64,000 nucleotides of DNA from Antarctobacter albus (GTDB lineage: Bacteria > Pseudomonadota > Alphaproteobacteria > Rhodobacterales > Rhodobacteraceae): contig NZ_FMZI01000003.1 of NCBI RefSeq assembly GCF_900101505.1, positions 372,001 to 436,000 of the forward strand. Reading direction: 5' to 3'. Under the pieces are notes generated by a model. The model was not told the origin of the DNA. It saw only the letters and a program-made list of their open reading frames with translations, and made no database searches. The position numbers and the translations under genes were made by a program. Below, one piece after another: positions 36,572-44,867 of the stretch. Numbering within the stretch: the first letter of the stretch is position 1; each line of letters begins with the position of its first letter.

Positions 36572-37885
36572 TCAACTTTCGTTTGCGGCGCAGGCGCGTG
36601 GGGACAGGTTTGCGAGGCGGGCCTCTGCCGTCAAGGCGTGTCCGGTCATGCCTTCGGCCCGCGAGATGACAGACGTGGCATGGGCCAGGGCGGGCAGGGC
36701 CTCGCCTCGGGCCTGTTGCCAGGTGACGGTTTTCAGGAACTTGTGCACCGACAATCCGCCAGTGTAGCGAGCGGCGCCTCCGGTGGGCAGAACGTGGTTG
36801 GGGCCAGAGGCCTTGTCGCCAAAGGCGACGGTGGTCTCGGCGCCCAGAAACAGCGAGCCGTAGCTGGACAGGCGTGACTGCCACCAGGAAAGGTCGGCAC
36901 ATTGGACATGCAGGTGTTCGGGGGCATGGCGGTCGGACTCTGCCGCCATCTCCTCGCGGCTGGCGCAGAGGGTGATTTCGCCCATCGCCTCCCAGGCCTC
37001 AAGGGCGGCGCGCGCATTGTCGCCGCCAAGCCGGGCGCAGGCGCGCGGCATGATCTCCGCAACACAAGTGGCCAGTGGTTCGTGATCCGTCACCAGCCAG
37101 CAGGGCGAGGTTGGCCCGTGTTCGGCCTGCCCGGCCAGGTCCAGCGCAACCAACTCCGGATCGGCCGTGGCATCCGCCAGGATCAGCACGTCGGTCGGTC
37201 CGGCGAACATGTCGATGCCCACGGGGCCGAAAAGCTGGCGCTTGGCTTCGGCGACATAGGCGTTGCCGGGGCCGGCCAGGACGTCGGCGGGTGGTGTTCC
37301 GAACAGGCCGTAGGCCATCGCGGCGATCCCTTGCACGCCGCCCAGGGTCAGGATCGTGTCGGCCCCGGCAAGCTGCATGGCATAGAGCGTCGCCGGGTCG
37401 ATCCCCAATGCGGTTCCATCCACGTCACGGCGTGGCGGGGCGCAGGCCGTGACATGGGGCACACCCGCGGCGCGGGCGGTGGCAATGGTCATCAGCGCCG
37501 AGGCGATATGCGCGTAACGTCCGCCGGGGACGTAGCAACCGGCCGCCGCGACGGGCAGGCTTTTCTGTCCGGTGGTCAGGCCCGGATGCAGTTCGATCTC
37601 GAAATCCCGGACCGATGCGCGCTGTGCTTCGGCAAAACGGCGGATGTTGTCGTGAGCATAGGCCAGCGCCTGTTTCAATGCATCTGGCACCTGGCGTGCG
37701 GCGTGATGCAGCTCATCGGGTGATACGGTGATCTCTCCGGTCCAGCTGTCGAGGCGCTCGGCATAGTCACGCGCGACCTTTTCGCCGCCGCTCTTGAGGC
37801 GGGCCAGCATGACCTGCACGGTGTCGGAAATTTCCGCGATCGAGGCGGGGGGCAGGCCGGGGGCGGATTTGATCAGGCGGGACAT
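36572..37885 (-). CDS. HpsN-like histidinol dehydrogenase family protein
   Basis: A 437-residue zinc-dependent NAD dehydrogenase of the histidinol dehydrogenase family. The catalytic Glu-His pair is in HAPEHLHVQ. Zinc ligands are seen in GQAEHGP, GDKASGPNH and GLSVHKFLKT. GDKxSGPNHVLPT followed by AARYTGGLSVHKF is characteristic of the branch with sulfopropanediol 3-dehydrogenase (HpsN) rather than true HisD. No histidine biosynthesis genes are nearby, and it is 3 bp upstream of the CuyA-like gene. HpsN oxidises (R)-dihydroxypropanesulfonate to sulfolactate; whether that is the substrate here is inference. Confidence 0.82.
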   Translation of the reverse strand: MSRLIKSAPGLPPASIAEISDTVQVMLARLKSGGEKVARDYAERLDSWTGEITVSPDELHHAARQVPDALKQALAYAHDNIRRFAEAQRASVRDFEIELHPGLTTGQKSLPVAAAGCYVPGGRYAHIASALMTIATARAAGVPHVTACAPPRRDVDGTALGIDPATLYAMQLAGADTILTLGGVQGIAAMAYGLFGTPPADVLAGPGNAYVAEAKRQLFGPVGIDMFAGPTDVLILADATADPELVALDLAGQAEHGPTSPCWLVTDHEPLATCVAEIMPRACARLGGDNARAALEAWEAMGEITLCASREEMAAESDRHAPEHLHVQCADLSWWQSRLSSYGSLFLGAETTVAFGDKASGPNHVLPTGGAARYTGGLSVHKFLKTVTWQQARGEALPALAHATSVISRAEGMTGHALTAEARLANLSPRACAANES

Positions 37886-37911
37886 GCGTTTTCCTTGACG
37901 TAAGCGGACAG

Positions 37912-37929
37912 GTTCACAAAAACGGAAAC
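37912..37929. promoter_or_regulatory. Candidate LysR binding dyad
   Basis: GTT at 37912-37914 and AAC at 37927-37929 form the imperfect dyad GTTC-N10-AAAC in the 65 bp between the divergent HpsN-like and LysR genes. The T-N11-A type spacing suits a LysR operator. Confidence 0.35.
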
Positions 37930-37950
37930 TGTGGCCTCGGAGATTCTGCG

Positions 37951-38916
37951 ATGTTGATGAAAGGCGTGACGTTGCGCGGGCTCGAGGTCTTCGAGGCGCT
38001 GGCGGAAACTGGCTCGGTCGCCAGGGCGGCCGAGGTGACGGGACTCAGCCAGCCGGCGGTCAGCCAGCAGATGCGCAACCTCGAGGGCGCACTGGGGGTG
38101 GACCTTGTGGATCACGGGCGCCGGCCGATGCGGCTGACCCCGGCGGGCCGGTCCTTTCTGGGGCGGACCCAGGCGGTGCTGCGGCAGTTGCGGCTGGCGC
38201 AGAACGAACTGACGGTGATGGACCTCACCCATCTCAGCACGCTGAGCCTGGGGGTGATCGACGATTTCGACAATGACCTGACGCCGCGTCTTGTCACCAT
38301 CCTGGCCGAGAGCATGACGCGCTGCCGGTTCAAGCTGATCACCGCGCCCAGCCACGAGATTTCCGAAGAGATCAAGGCGCGCCGCCTGCATCTTGCCATC
38401 GCTGCCAGCAGCGGCGAGGTGATGGAGGGGATCGTCGAATACCCTTTGGTGCGAGACCCTTACATCCTTGTTTGTGCCCGTGGGGCAGTCGAGGCGGCGG
38501 GCGGAGTAGAGGCGATGATGCAGGCGCTGCCGATCCTGCGCTACGATCGCGCGCAGCTGATCGGGCGCCAGATCGAGGCCCACCTGGCGCGGCAGAAGCT
38601 GGAGTTCGCGGAGAGATTCGAGATCGGGGCGCACCTCTCCCTGATGACGCTGGTGGCGCGTGGCATGGGCTGGGCGATCACCACGCCGTTGGGATACATG
38701 CGCGCCGGGCGTTACCACGAACAGATGGAGGCGCATCCCGTACCCTTCAAACCCTTCTCGCGCACCATTTCCCTTTTTGCCGGAACGGACTGGGCGGACC
38801 GGGTTCCGCGCGACGTGGCGCGCACCATGCGGATGCTGGTGGGCGACATGGTCATTGCCCCCGCGCTGGCGCAGCTGCCCTGGCTGGACGGCGAATTGAG
38901 AGTGATGGAAAGCTGA
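37951..38916 (+). CDS. LysR family transcriptional regulator
   Basis: A 321-residue LTTR. The N-terminal winged helix-turn-helix is VTLRGLEVFEALAETGSVARAAEVTGLSQPAVSQQM-like; the recognition-helix part is GLSQPAVSQQMRNLE. A ligand-binding domain follows (about 90-310). The start may be Met1 at 37951 or Met3 at 37957. It is divergent from the HpsN-like/CuyA-like/racemase operon with 65 bp between, the usual arrangement of an LTTR that controls its neighbour in response to a pathway metabolite. Confidence 0.9.
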   Translation: MLMKGVTLRGLEVFEALAETGSVARAAEVTGLSQPAVSQQMRNLEGALGVDLVDHGRRPMRLTPAGRSFLGRTQAVLRQLRLAQNELTVMDLTHLSTLSLGVIDDFDNDLTPRLVTILAESMTRCRFKLITAPSHEISEEIKARRLHLAIAASSGEVMEGIVEYPLVRDPYILVCARGAVEAAGGVEAMMQALPILRYDRAQLIGRQIEAHLARQKLEFAERFEIGAHLSLMTLVARGMGWAITTPLGYMRAGRYHEQMEAHPVPFKPFSRTISLFAGTDWADRVPRDVARTMRMLVGDMVIAPALAQLPWLDGELRVMES

Positions 38917-39063
38917 CGGCGCGCGGCATCTGCGCGCGCGCAGCGTATTGATCTGTCGCATGACGCCAGATTGCCGCAAGGGCATGGCCTGTCCACGGGG
39001 CAATCGTCTGTTTTCGGAAGGAAATGCCGCAGTTTCGGGAATCGTGAAACTGCCCTTGGCCCG

Positions 39064-39828
39064 CTACCCTTCGACGTGATCCACGAAAGCCCGAACCGAG
39101 GCCTCGAACCCGCGCGGGTCTTCTGCGTGCAGCCAGTGTCCTGCCTTAGGGATCTTGGCAAACCGTGCTTTTGGGAACAGCTCGCGAATACGCGGACGGT
39201 GTTCGGCCTGAACATAGTCGGACTGACCGCCCGAAAGGAACAGCGTCGGCCCGTCGTATCGACCCTCGATCTCGGGAAACCCGAGGATCTTGGGCATTTC
39301 CCGGGCCAGCGTGTCCAGGTTCAGCTTCCACCGTTTGTTCTGCACGTCCAGAGACTGGGTGAAGAAGCTTTGCAGGGTCTTGTCCTCGACATGCTGTGCC
39401 AGCTGCTCAACCGCGTCCGAGCGCTTTTCGACCCAGGACAGATCAACCGCGCGCATGGCTTCGATGAACTGGATCTGGCTGTGTGTATAGGCCACGGGCG
39501 CGATGTCGGCGACGAGGAGCGAGGCAAGCTTTTCAGGGTGTTGCAGTGCCAGGACCATTGCCGCCTTGCCGCCCATCGAATGGCCGACGACGTGCGCGCG
39601 GCCGCCGTGGGCGTCGATCAGTTCTGCCAGGTCCCCGGCCAGGTCGGGATAGCCGTGGGTTTCGGTCCGGGGACTGTCACCGTGGTTGCGCATGTCCGGG
39701 GTCAAGACGTGCCAGCGGTCGGACAGGCGCTTGGCGATCACACCCCAATTGCGCCCCGACCCGTAAAGCCCGTGGACGATGACAAGGGGTGTACCGCCGG
39801 GCGTGCCGTGAGAAAGCGTATTCAACAT
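39064..39828 (-). CDS. Alpha/beta-hydrolase (YbfF-like esterase)
   Basis: A 254-residue alpha/beta-hydrolase. The nucleophile elbow is GHSMGG, the oxyanion region is VHGLYGSGRNW and the catalytic histidine lies in KAGHWLHAEDP. The MRNHGDSPRTE and FGYPDLAGDL-like segments resemble YbfF/ABHD11 esterases, which act on acyl-CoA or short esters. Substrate unknown. Followed 46 bp upstream by the NUDIX gene on the same strand, so they may be co-transcribed. Confidence 0.85.
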   Translation of the reverse strand: MLNTLSHGTPGGTPLVIVHGLYGSGRNWGVIAKRLSDRWHVLTPDMRNHGDSPRTETHGYPDLAGDLAELIDAHGGRAHVVGHSMGGKAAMVLALQHPEKLASLLVADIAPVAYTHSQIQFIEAMRAVDLSWVEKRSDAVEQLAQHVEDKTLQSFFTQSLDVQNKRWKLNLDTLAREMPKILGFPEIEGRYDGPTLFLSGGQSDYVQAEHRPRIRELFPKARFAKIPKAGHWLHAEDPRGFEASVRAFVDHVEG

Positions 39829-39874
39829 GGGCTACACATACGATGCACCGTGGGCGAGGGCCAGTGGCGCCGCG

Positions 39875-40588
39875 TCAGTCGCGCATCCCGGCACCATGCA
39901 GGCGCAGGAACAGGCTTTCCTCGTCGTCGTTGCGGAAGAATGGGACGGAATCGGGGGGTGTTTCGTCCGTTGCGCGCGCCGCAACCTCTGCCAGCACGAC
40001 CTCGGTGATGAAGGGCATGTCATAGTTGCGGATCTCGTCCACGGCGATCCACTGCAGGTGCGAAAGCTCGTCCGTGGCGGCGTCGAAATCATCCGGGTCC
40101 GAGGCGAGTTCGTCCGCGTCGAGCAGGAAAAACCGTGCATCAAAGCGGCGCGGTCGTCCCGGCGGGGTGATGGCGCGAAAGATGAACTGCAGTGGTTCGG
40201 CCGAGGGGCGGTGCCCGGTGCCAGCGAACTCGAGCCAGTCCTCGGGGATCGATTCGGGCCAGGGGGCTGGAACGCCAAGGATCTGGCCGGTCTCCTCCCA
40301 CAACTCGCGTACGGCGGCGACGGCCAGCGCGCGGGCCATGTCGGGCGAGGAATCCTCGCTCAGCCGCGCCGCGCAGAGCGGGGGCAGGGCGCGGGCCAGC
40401 GGGATCTGTGCGTCCTGCGCATCGACCGCGCCACCGGGAAAGACGAACTTGTTGGGCATGAAGGCGGCCTTGGCACCGCGTTGTCCCATCAGGACGCGCG
40501 GACGCGTGGCCCTGTCACGCAGGACAACCACCGTGGCGGCATCGCGGATCGCGGTCTTGTCGATGGTCTTGGCCGTCGTCTCGGTCAT
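39875..40588 (-). CDS. NUDIX hydrolase
   Basis: A 237-residue NUDIX protein. The NUDIX box is split by an insertion of about 35 residues: FPGGAVDAQD at the start, then AAVRELWEETGQILGV with the REx2EE core. This arrangement is typical of the longer NUDT19-like/CoA-type subgroup, which hydrolyses CoA or nucleoside diphosphate derivatives. The substrate is not determined. It overlaps closely with DUF983 (10 bp gap) on the same strand. Confidence 0.88.
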   Translation of the reverse strand: MTETTAKTIDKTAIRDAATVVVLRDRATRPRVLMGQRGAKAAFMPNKFVFPGGAVDAQDAQIPLARALPPLCAARLSEDSSPDMARALAVAAVRELWEETGQILGVPAPWPESIPEDWLEFAGTGHRPSAEPLQFIFRAITPPGRPRRFDARFFLLDADELASDPDDFDAATDELSHLQWIAVDEIRNYDMPFITEVVLAEVAARATDETPPDSVPFFRNDDEESLFLRLHGAGMRD

Positions 40589-40597
40589 CTGCGCCCC

Positions 40598-40987
40598 TCA
40601 GCTTGGGGGCGCAAAACCATGCATGCCGCGTGCCCACTGGAAGGCCACGATCGCCCCTTTCAATCGGGGCAGAAGATAGAGCGAGAGCGCGACGCAGCCA
40701 ACGCCAAAGATCGTGAACAGGACCAGCGGCTCGGGGCGCCACGTGGTAAAGACCACATGCAGCAGGGGCGCCATGAGGTGACCGACGATCAGGATCGTCA
40801 GGTAGGCCGGGCCGTCGTCCGCCCGGTGATGGTGCAATTCCTGGCGGCAGACCGGGCAATGATCGCGCACGGTAAGGTAGCCCGACAGCATCGGGCCGTT
40901 GCCGCAATTGGGGCAGCGTCGCCGCCAGCCCCGCCACAGCGTCGGCCACAGGCTGTCTTTTTCCGGTGTGTCCGGCATGTCGTACAT
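40598..40987 (-). CDS. DUF983 family membrane protein
   Basis: A 129-residue protein with an N-terminal zinc-ribbon-like CPNCGNGPML and CPVCRQEL pair (four cysteines). Two hydrophobic helices follow (about 63-85 and 90-108). The start at 40987 (MYDMPDTP) is preferred over the longer frame. DUF983 proteins are linked by context in other bacteria to cytochrome oxidase and NUDIX genes; function is not known. Co-oriented with the NUDIX gene. Confidence 0.85.
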   Translation of the reverse strand: MYDMPDTPEKDSLWPTLWRGWRRRCPNCGNGPMLSGYLTVRDHCPVCRQELHHHRADDGPAYLTILIVGHLMAPLLHVVFTTWRPEPLVLFTIFGVGCVALSLYLLPRLKGAIVAFQWARGMHGFAPPS

Positions 40988-41117
40988 CTCAGTTTTTTCG
41001 CGTTTCCAGCTTTCAGGATGGGGGCGCGACCGATGCGGTGGAAGGGTGCAAAACGTCATTGCGTCCGGATGTCACAGATCACGGCAGCGTGAAGGCAGTG
41101 CTGCGATTTCTTGCGAC

Positions 41118-41130
41118 GGAATTGCCGGGG
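41118..41130. repeat. Shared upstream element, copy 1
   Basis: GGAATTGCCGGGG, about 80 bp before the EF-hand gene. It shares the 11-bp core GAATTGCCGGG with 41837-41847 upstream of the sigma-factor gene. Both copies have TTGC five to nine bases before them. Candidate regulatory element. Confidence 0.45.
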
Positions 41131-41208
41131 TGGGCCGTGATAGACTGCAGAGACGCCCGGAGAGCGGGCGGCTTGGACACCCGAGACTAGCTCTGGAAGG
41201 ACAAGGAA

Positions 41209-41787
41209 ATGAAAACGACTGCACTCTGGATCACCGGCGCGATGGTTGTGGCGATGGGCACCGCAGGTGTGGCCTCGGCCAAGGGCATGGAATTCGGCGC
41301 CCACGGACCGCGCGGCGCCTTCATGCAGGAAATGTTTGCCGAGATCGACGCGGATGGCGACGGCAAGGTGACCAAGGAAGAGATCGAGGCCTTCAAGACC
41401 GCACAGTTCGAGGCCACCGATACCGATGGCGATGGCAAGCTCTCCCGCGAAGAGATCGCGGCGGCCCGCGATGCCCGACGTGTTGCGCGGATGCAGACGA
41501 TGGTCGAGCGGCTGGACCAGGACGGTGACGGATTGCTGAGTGCCGATGAACTGGCTGCAGGTCCGGCCCGGCGTGCACCTCAGGACATGTTCGACCGGCT
41601 GGATGCGGACGATGATGGCGCGCTGACGCTGGAAGAGATCGAGAAGGCGCGCGGTGCCTTCCAGCGCGGCGGCAAGTCCCGCTTTGGCCATAAGGACCGT
41701 GAGCACGGCCATCGTGGCGGGCATGGCCATCAAGGCGGCATGGGCTTTCCGTTCTTCGGTGGCCCCGACATGTCGGACGACAGCTGA
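41209..41787 (+). CDS. Secreted EF-hand calcium-binding protein
   Basis: A 192-residue protein with a signal peptide (cleavage after ASA, about residue 24). It has four canonical EF-hand loops, residues 47-58, 71-82, 103-114 and 132-143, each with DxDxDG and a terminal Glu. The C-terminus is His/Gly-rich (HGHRGGHGHQGG). It should bind Ca2+ in the periplasm. It sits just upstream of the ECF sigma gene, and all four genes 41209-43363 may be one stress or metal-response unit. Confidence 0.9.
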   Translation: MKTTALWITGAMVVAMGTAGVASAKGMEFGAHGPRGAFMQEMFAEIDADGDGKVTKEEIEAFKTAQFEATDTDGDGKLSREEIAAARDARRVARMQTMVERLDQDGDGLLSADELAAGPARRAPQDMFDRLDADDDGALTLEEIEKARGAFQRGGKSRFGHKDREHGHRGGHGHQGGMGFPFFGGPDMSDDS

Positions 41788-41796
41788 GTGATGAGA

Positions 41797-41821
41797 CCGG
41801 GCGGCGCTGGCCGCCGCCCGG
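41797..41821. promoter_or_regulatory. Perfect 10-bp hairpin between EF-hand and sigma genes
   Basis: CCGGGCGGCG (41797-41806) pairs with CGCCGCCCGG (41812-41821) across a 5-nt loop. There is no T-run. It could separate or process the EF-hand mRNA from the sigma-factor message. Confidence 0.5.
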
Positions 41822-41836
41822 ACCGTTGCACGCGGC

Positions 41837-41847
41837 GAATTGCCGGG
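41837..41847. repeat. Shared upstream element, copy 2
   Basis: GAATTGCCGGG, identical to the core at 41119-41129, about 25 bp before the sigma-factor start codon. Confidence 0.45.
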
Positions 41848-41871
41848 ATAGCGCGGAACGATGGACAGGAC

Positions 41872-42459
41872 ATGCCTTTCGAAGCCATGAGTGCGGCAGC
41901 CGATGAAGACCTGCTGGCGGATTACGCCGCCGGCGACGCCAGCGCGGCGCGGGTTTTGACCCAGCGCCTAGCGCCGCGTGTCTTCGCACATGCCATGCGG
42001 ATGCTGGGCGGCGACAGGGCCGAGGCCGAGGACGTGGCGCAAGAGGCGCTGTTGCGGCTATGGCGTGCCGCGCCGGGGTGGCGGATGGGCGAGGCCAAGG
42101 TCTCGACCTGGCTTTACCGCGTGACCGCGAACCTCTGCATCGATCGCATCCGGCGGCGGCGTGGCGGGACGGACATCGACTCGGTGCCCGAACCTCTGGA
42201 TGAAACACCCTCGGCAGCGGCGGGGCTGCAGCAACAGGCCCGCGCCGAGGCACTGCAGGGGGCGCTGGACGCCTTGCCCGATCGGCAGCGACAGGCGGTG
42301 ATCCTGCGTCATATCGAGGGGCTGCCCAACCCCGAGATCGCCGAGATCATGGACATCGGGCCGCGCGCGGTCGAGAGTCTTGTGGCGCGGGGCAAGCGGG
42401 CATTGGAGGCGGCGCTGATCGGGCGCCGCGCAGAACTGGGATATGAAGACGATGACTGA
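41872..42459 (+). CDS. ECF-type RNA polymerase sigma factor
   Basis: A 195-residue sigma-70 family protein with region 2 (DRAEAEDVAQEALLRLWRA and the RVTANLCIDRIRRRR box) and region 4 (LPDRQRQAVILRHIEGLPNPEIAEIM). ECF sigma factors direct stress or metal responses and are usually held by an anti-sigma factor encoded next door. The ATG at 41872 is chosen; a second ATG at 41887 is possible. Its stop overlaps the next gene, so translation is coupled. Confidence 0.9.
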   Translation: MPFEAMSAAADEDLLADYAAGDASAARVLTQRLAPRVFAHAMRMLGGDRAEAEDVAQEALLRLWRAAPGWRMGEAKVSTWLYRVTANLCIDRIRRRRGGTDIDSVPEPLDETPSAAAGLQQQARAEALQGALDALPDRQRQAVILRHIEGLPNPEIAEIMDIGPRAVESLVARGKRALEAALIGRRAELGYEDDD

Positions 42460-42826
42460 GCGCAAGGACAACCAGGACGATGATGCACTGGGGCTGTTTT
42501 TCGCAGCGGCACGCGCCGAGGCTCCGCTTCCCGACGGCGATTTCCTGGCCCGGATCGAGGCGCAGGCGTTGGCCGAGCAGCCGCGCGCGGCGTCCCCGGC
42601 GCCGGTTGTGCGGCCGCCCAGGCCGGGCCGGTTGGCGCAGCTGCGCGAAGCCTTGGGTGGATGGATTGGCGTGACCGGGCTGGCGACCGCCTGCGCGGCG
42701 GGGATCCTGATCGGGGTCAGTTCTCCGGAAAGCCTGTCGGTATTCTGGGGGGGCGATGCCGCCGGGCTGGGGACGCTCGGTGTCGATCCCCTCGGCGGGT
42801 TCGACCTTGCTTTGATGGAAGGGTAG
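42452..42826 (+). CDS. Small membrane protein, candidate anti-sigma factor
   Basis: A 124-residue protein. The acidic cytoplasmic N-terminus (about 70 residues) precedes one hydrophobic helix (about 76-94) and a short periplasmic tail. This topology and its place directly after an ECF sigma gene, overlapping by 8 nt, fit an anti-sigma factor. No ZAS zinc motif is visible. Homologues in Roseobacters are sometimes mislabelled dihydroorotate dehydrogenase. An alternative ATG is at 42443. Confidence 0.65.
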   Translation: MTERKDNQDDDALGLFFAAARAEAPLPDGDFLARIEAQALAEQPRAASPAPVVRPPRPGRLAQLREALGGWIGVTGLATACAAGILIGVSSPESLSVFWGGDAAGLGTLGVDPLGGFDLALMEG

Positions 42827-42829
42827 GCA

Positions 42830-43363
42830 ATGGCGTCGGAAATGGAAACCTCGGGCCGGCCCGGGCGCTGGCTGCGCATCCTGCTGTTCCTGTCGCTGGC
42901 GCTCAACCTGCTGGTGGTTGGCGCGGCGGTGGGGTTTTTCCTCAATGGACCGCCAGCGCCGCGCGGCGACCGGAGCGATCCGGTGCTGCCTTACACGCGC
43001 GCCTTCGACGAGGATCAGCGGCGCGAGTTGCGTCGAGGGCTCTGGCGGGCGATGCGCAAGGATGCCGGTGCAATGCGGGCTGGCTATCTTGCGGATTACC
43101 AGCGTGGACTGGAGCTGTTGCGGCAGGACCCCTTCGACCAGGCGGCCCTTGCGGCACTGCTTGCAGATCAGGCTGCGCGCGGCGTCGAAGTGCGGACGCG
43201 GGGCCAGGAGGTCCTGGTGAAATTCCTGGTCGAGATGAGCGCCGAGGAGCGTCGCGCCTATGCCGACCGACTGGAAGCCGAGCTGGAACGGATGCGGAGC
43301 CGTGGACATGGTCGGGACAAGGACCGCGACGGACGCCAGGCGCCGAAACCGCCGCGCGACTGA
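42830..43363 (+). CDS. Periplasmic heavy-metal sensor (CnrR/ZraP-like)
   Basis: A 177-residue protein anchored by one helix (about 15-38). A helical periplasmic domain of the Metal_resist type follows: RELRRGLWRAMRKDAGAMRAGYLADYQRGLELLRQDPFDQAAL and a second long charged helix. It starts 4 bp after the candidate anti-sigma gene. In the cnr system the analogous sensor CnrX controls sigma release. Metal identity is unknown; the predicted helical hairpin is consistent with the family. Confidence 0.8.
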   Translation: MASEMETSGRPGRWLRILLFLSLALNLLVVGAAVGFFLNGPPAPRGDRSDPVLPYTRAFDEDQRRELRRGLWRAMRKDAGAMRAGYLADYQRGLELLRQDPFDQAALAALLADQAARGVEVRTRGQEVLVKFLVEMSAEERRAYADRLEAELERMRSRGHGRDKDRDGRQAPKPPRD

Positions 43364-43379
43364 GCGCGGCGGACTTTTG

Positions 43380-44843
43380 TCAGGTCAGTCCGGCGCGCCG
43401 AGCCTCGGCTTCCTTGTCGTCCTTGGCAGACAGGGTTTTGGCCAGCGGCGTCGGGCCGCGCGTCGTAAGCGGGCGTACCGTGTCTGCCATGACCACCGTG
43501 TTGCGGCCCTTGTGCTTGGCCGCATAAAGCGCCTCATCCGCGCGTTCGATCAGTTCCAGCGGGCTGGACTCGTGGCCGGGGCGGCCAATTGCGACCCCGA
43601 TGGACAGCGTCACGGTCAACTGCTTGCCGTCGGGCAAGGTCACCGGCTGGCGCGACATGATCCGGCAAAGCCGTTCCGCCGTACGCTTGGCCGCGGTTCG
43701 GTCGGCGTCCGGCATGGCCACCAGGAATTCTTCACCGCCCCAGCGCGAAATCAGGTCAGCGGCGCGCAGGTTGTCCTTTAGCCGCTGGGCCAGGGTAACA
43801 AGGACCGCGTCCCCGGCTGCATGGCCGTGGTTGTCATTGACCTGCTTGAAGAAATCGAGATCCGCCAGCAACAGGGCATAGGGGCGTTTCTGGCCCGTGG
43901 CACGGTCCGCCAGCCGCGACAAATGCGGCACCGCATAGCGGCGATTGTAGAGCCCGGTAAGAGGGTCGCAGACCGCCGCGCGCAGCCCGTCGCGCATATT
44001 GGCGCGCAGCCGGTCATTGGTGCGCTTGCGCTCGACCTGCTTCTTCAACCGGATGGCCAGTTCGTCCAGGTCCAGACCCGAGCTGAGCAGGTCGTTCGCG
44101 CCCATGTCGAGCGCACTTGCCGCCTCTCGCTGCTGGTTGGGCTGGGCGATGTAGATCAGCGCCGAATGGCGGGTGTGACGGCTGGCGCGCAGTTGCGGCA
44201 AGAGCGTCAGCGCCTCGCCGGAACTGCCCGGCGCCTCGGCGACGACCACGACATCCGGAGCGCGGGTATGCTCGCGCAACGCGTCCTCGGGGTCGACCAC
44301 CTCGATCCGGTCGGGAATGCGCGCGGCCAGCCCCTCGCTCAGAGCCTTCGTCTCGGGCAGTTTCGGCGGAGAGACCAGGCGGACAAGGCCCGGCGCCACG
44401 AATGCAGTCCCCTGTTCGGCAAGGCCGAGCGCGCGCTGAGTGTCGTCGCGCAACTGCAGCTCTGCCTCCGCGTCGCGGGCACGCAGGAGAGAGCGCAGCC
44501 GGGCCAGCATGACAAGATCATCGACCGGACGGGTCAGCACATCGTCGGCGCCCGCTGCAAGCGATGCAAGCCGTTCGCCGGGGTCGTCGGCGCCATGCAG
44601 GATCACCACGGGAATGCGCACGCTGGCCGGCAACTTGTTGATTTCCGCGCAGAGCGCACGCCCCGTCATGTCGGGCAGGTCGGTGGCGGTAATCACGAGA
44701 TCGGGCGAGAGTTTGCGCAGCAAGGCCAGCGCGGCCTCTCCGTTGTCGGCTTGAATCACGTCGTAGTAGGCGGCGGACAGTTTGACACGCAGGATGATGC
44801 GGTTCGTCGGAACCGAATCCACTATCAATATCCTTCCGGTCAT
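43380..44843 (-). CDS. PleD-like diguanylate cyclase with degenerate receiver domains
   Basis: A 487-residue REC-REC-GGDEF protein. The C-terminal cyclase is intact: GGEEF (369-373), with the inhibitory I-site RAAD (360-363) five residues before it. The first receiver is abnormal. The acidic pocket reads VDS instead of VDD (residues 8-10), the phosphoacceptor position is Ala53 in VITATDLPDM, and the conserved lysine is Arg105. The second receiver also has Ala202 at the equivalent place. The start is the ATG at 44843. Activity is therefore probably controlled by something other than phosphorylation. Confidence 0.9.
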   Translation of the reverse strand: MTGRILIVDSVPTNRIILRVKLSAAYYDVIQADNGEAALALLRKLSPDLVITATDLPDMTGRALCAEINKLPASVRIPVVILHGADDPGERLASLAAGADDVLTRPVDDLVMLARLRSLLRARDAEAELQLRDDTQRALGLAEQGTAFVAPGLVRLVSPPKLPETKALSEGLAARIPDRIEVVDPEDALREHTRAPDVVVVAEAPGSSGEALTLLPQLRASRHTRHSALIYIAQPNQQREAASALDMGANDLLSSGLDLDELAIRLKKQVERKRTNDRLRANMRDGLRAAVCDPLTGLYNRRYAVPHLSRLADRATGQKRPYALLLADLDFFKQVNDNHGHAAGDAVLVTLAQRLKDNLRAADLISRWGGEEFLVAMPDADRTAAKRTAERLCRIMSRQPVTLPDGKQLTVTLSIGVAIGRPGHESSPLELIERADEALYAAKHKGRNTVVMADTVRPLTTRGPTPLAKTLSAKDDKEAEARRAGLT

Positions 44844-44867
44844 CTTTCGATACCCCCGCATATGCAG

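Noticed and set aside
36572-37885. Histidine-biosynthesis hisD
   Set aside because: It belongs to the histidinol dehydrogenase family, but no his genes are near, it is coupled to a CuyA-like lyase and a racemase, and its motifs fit the HpsN branch better.
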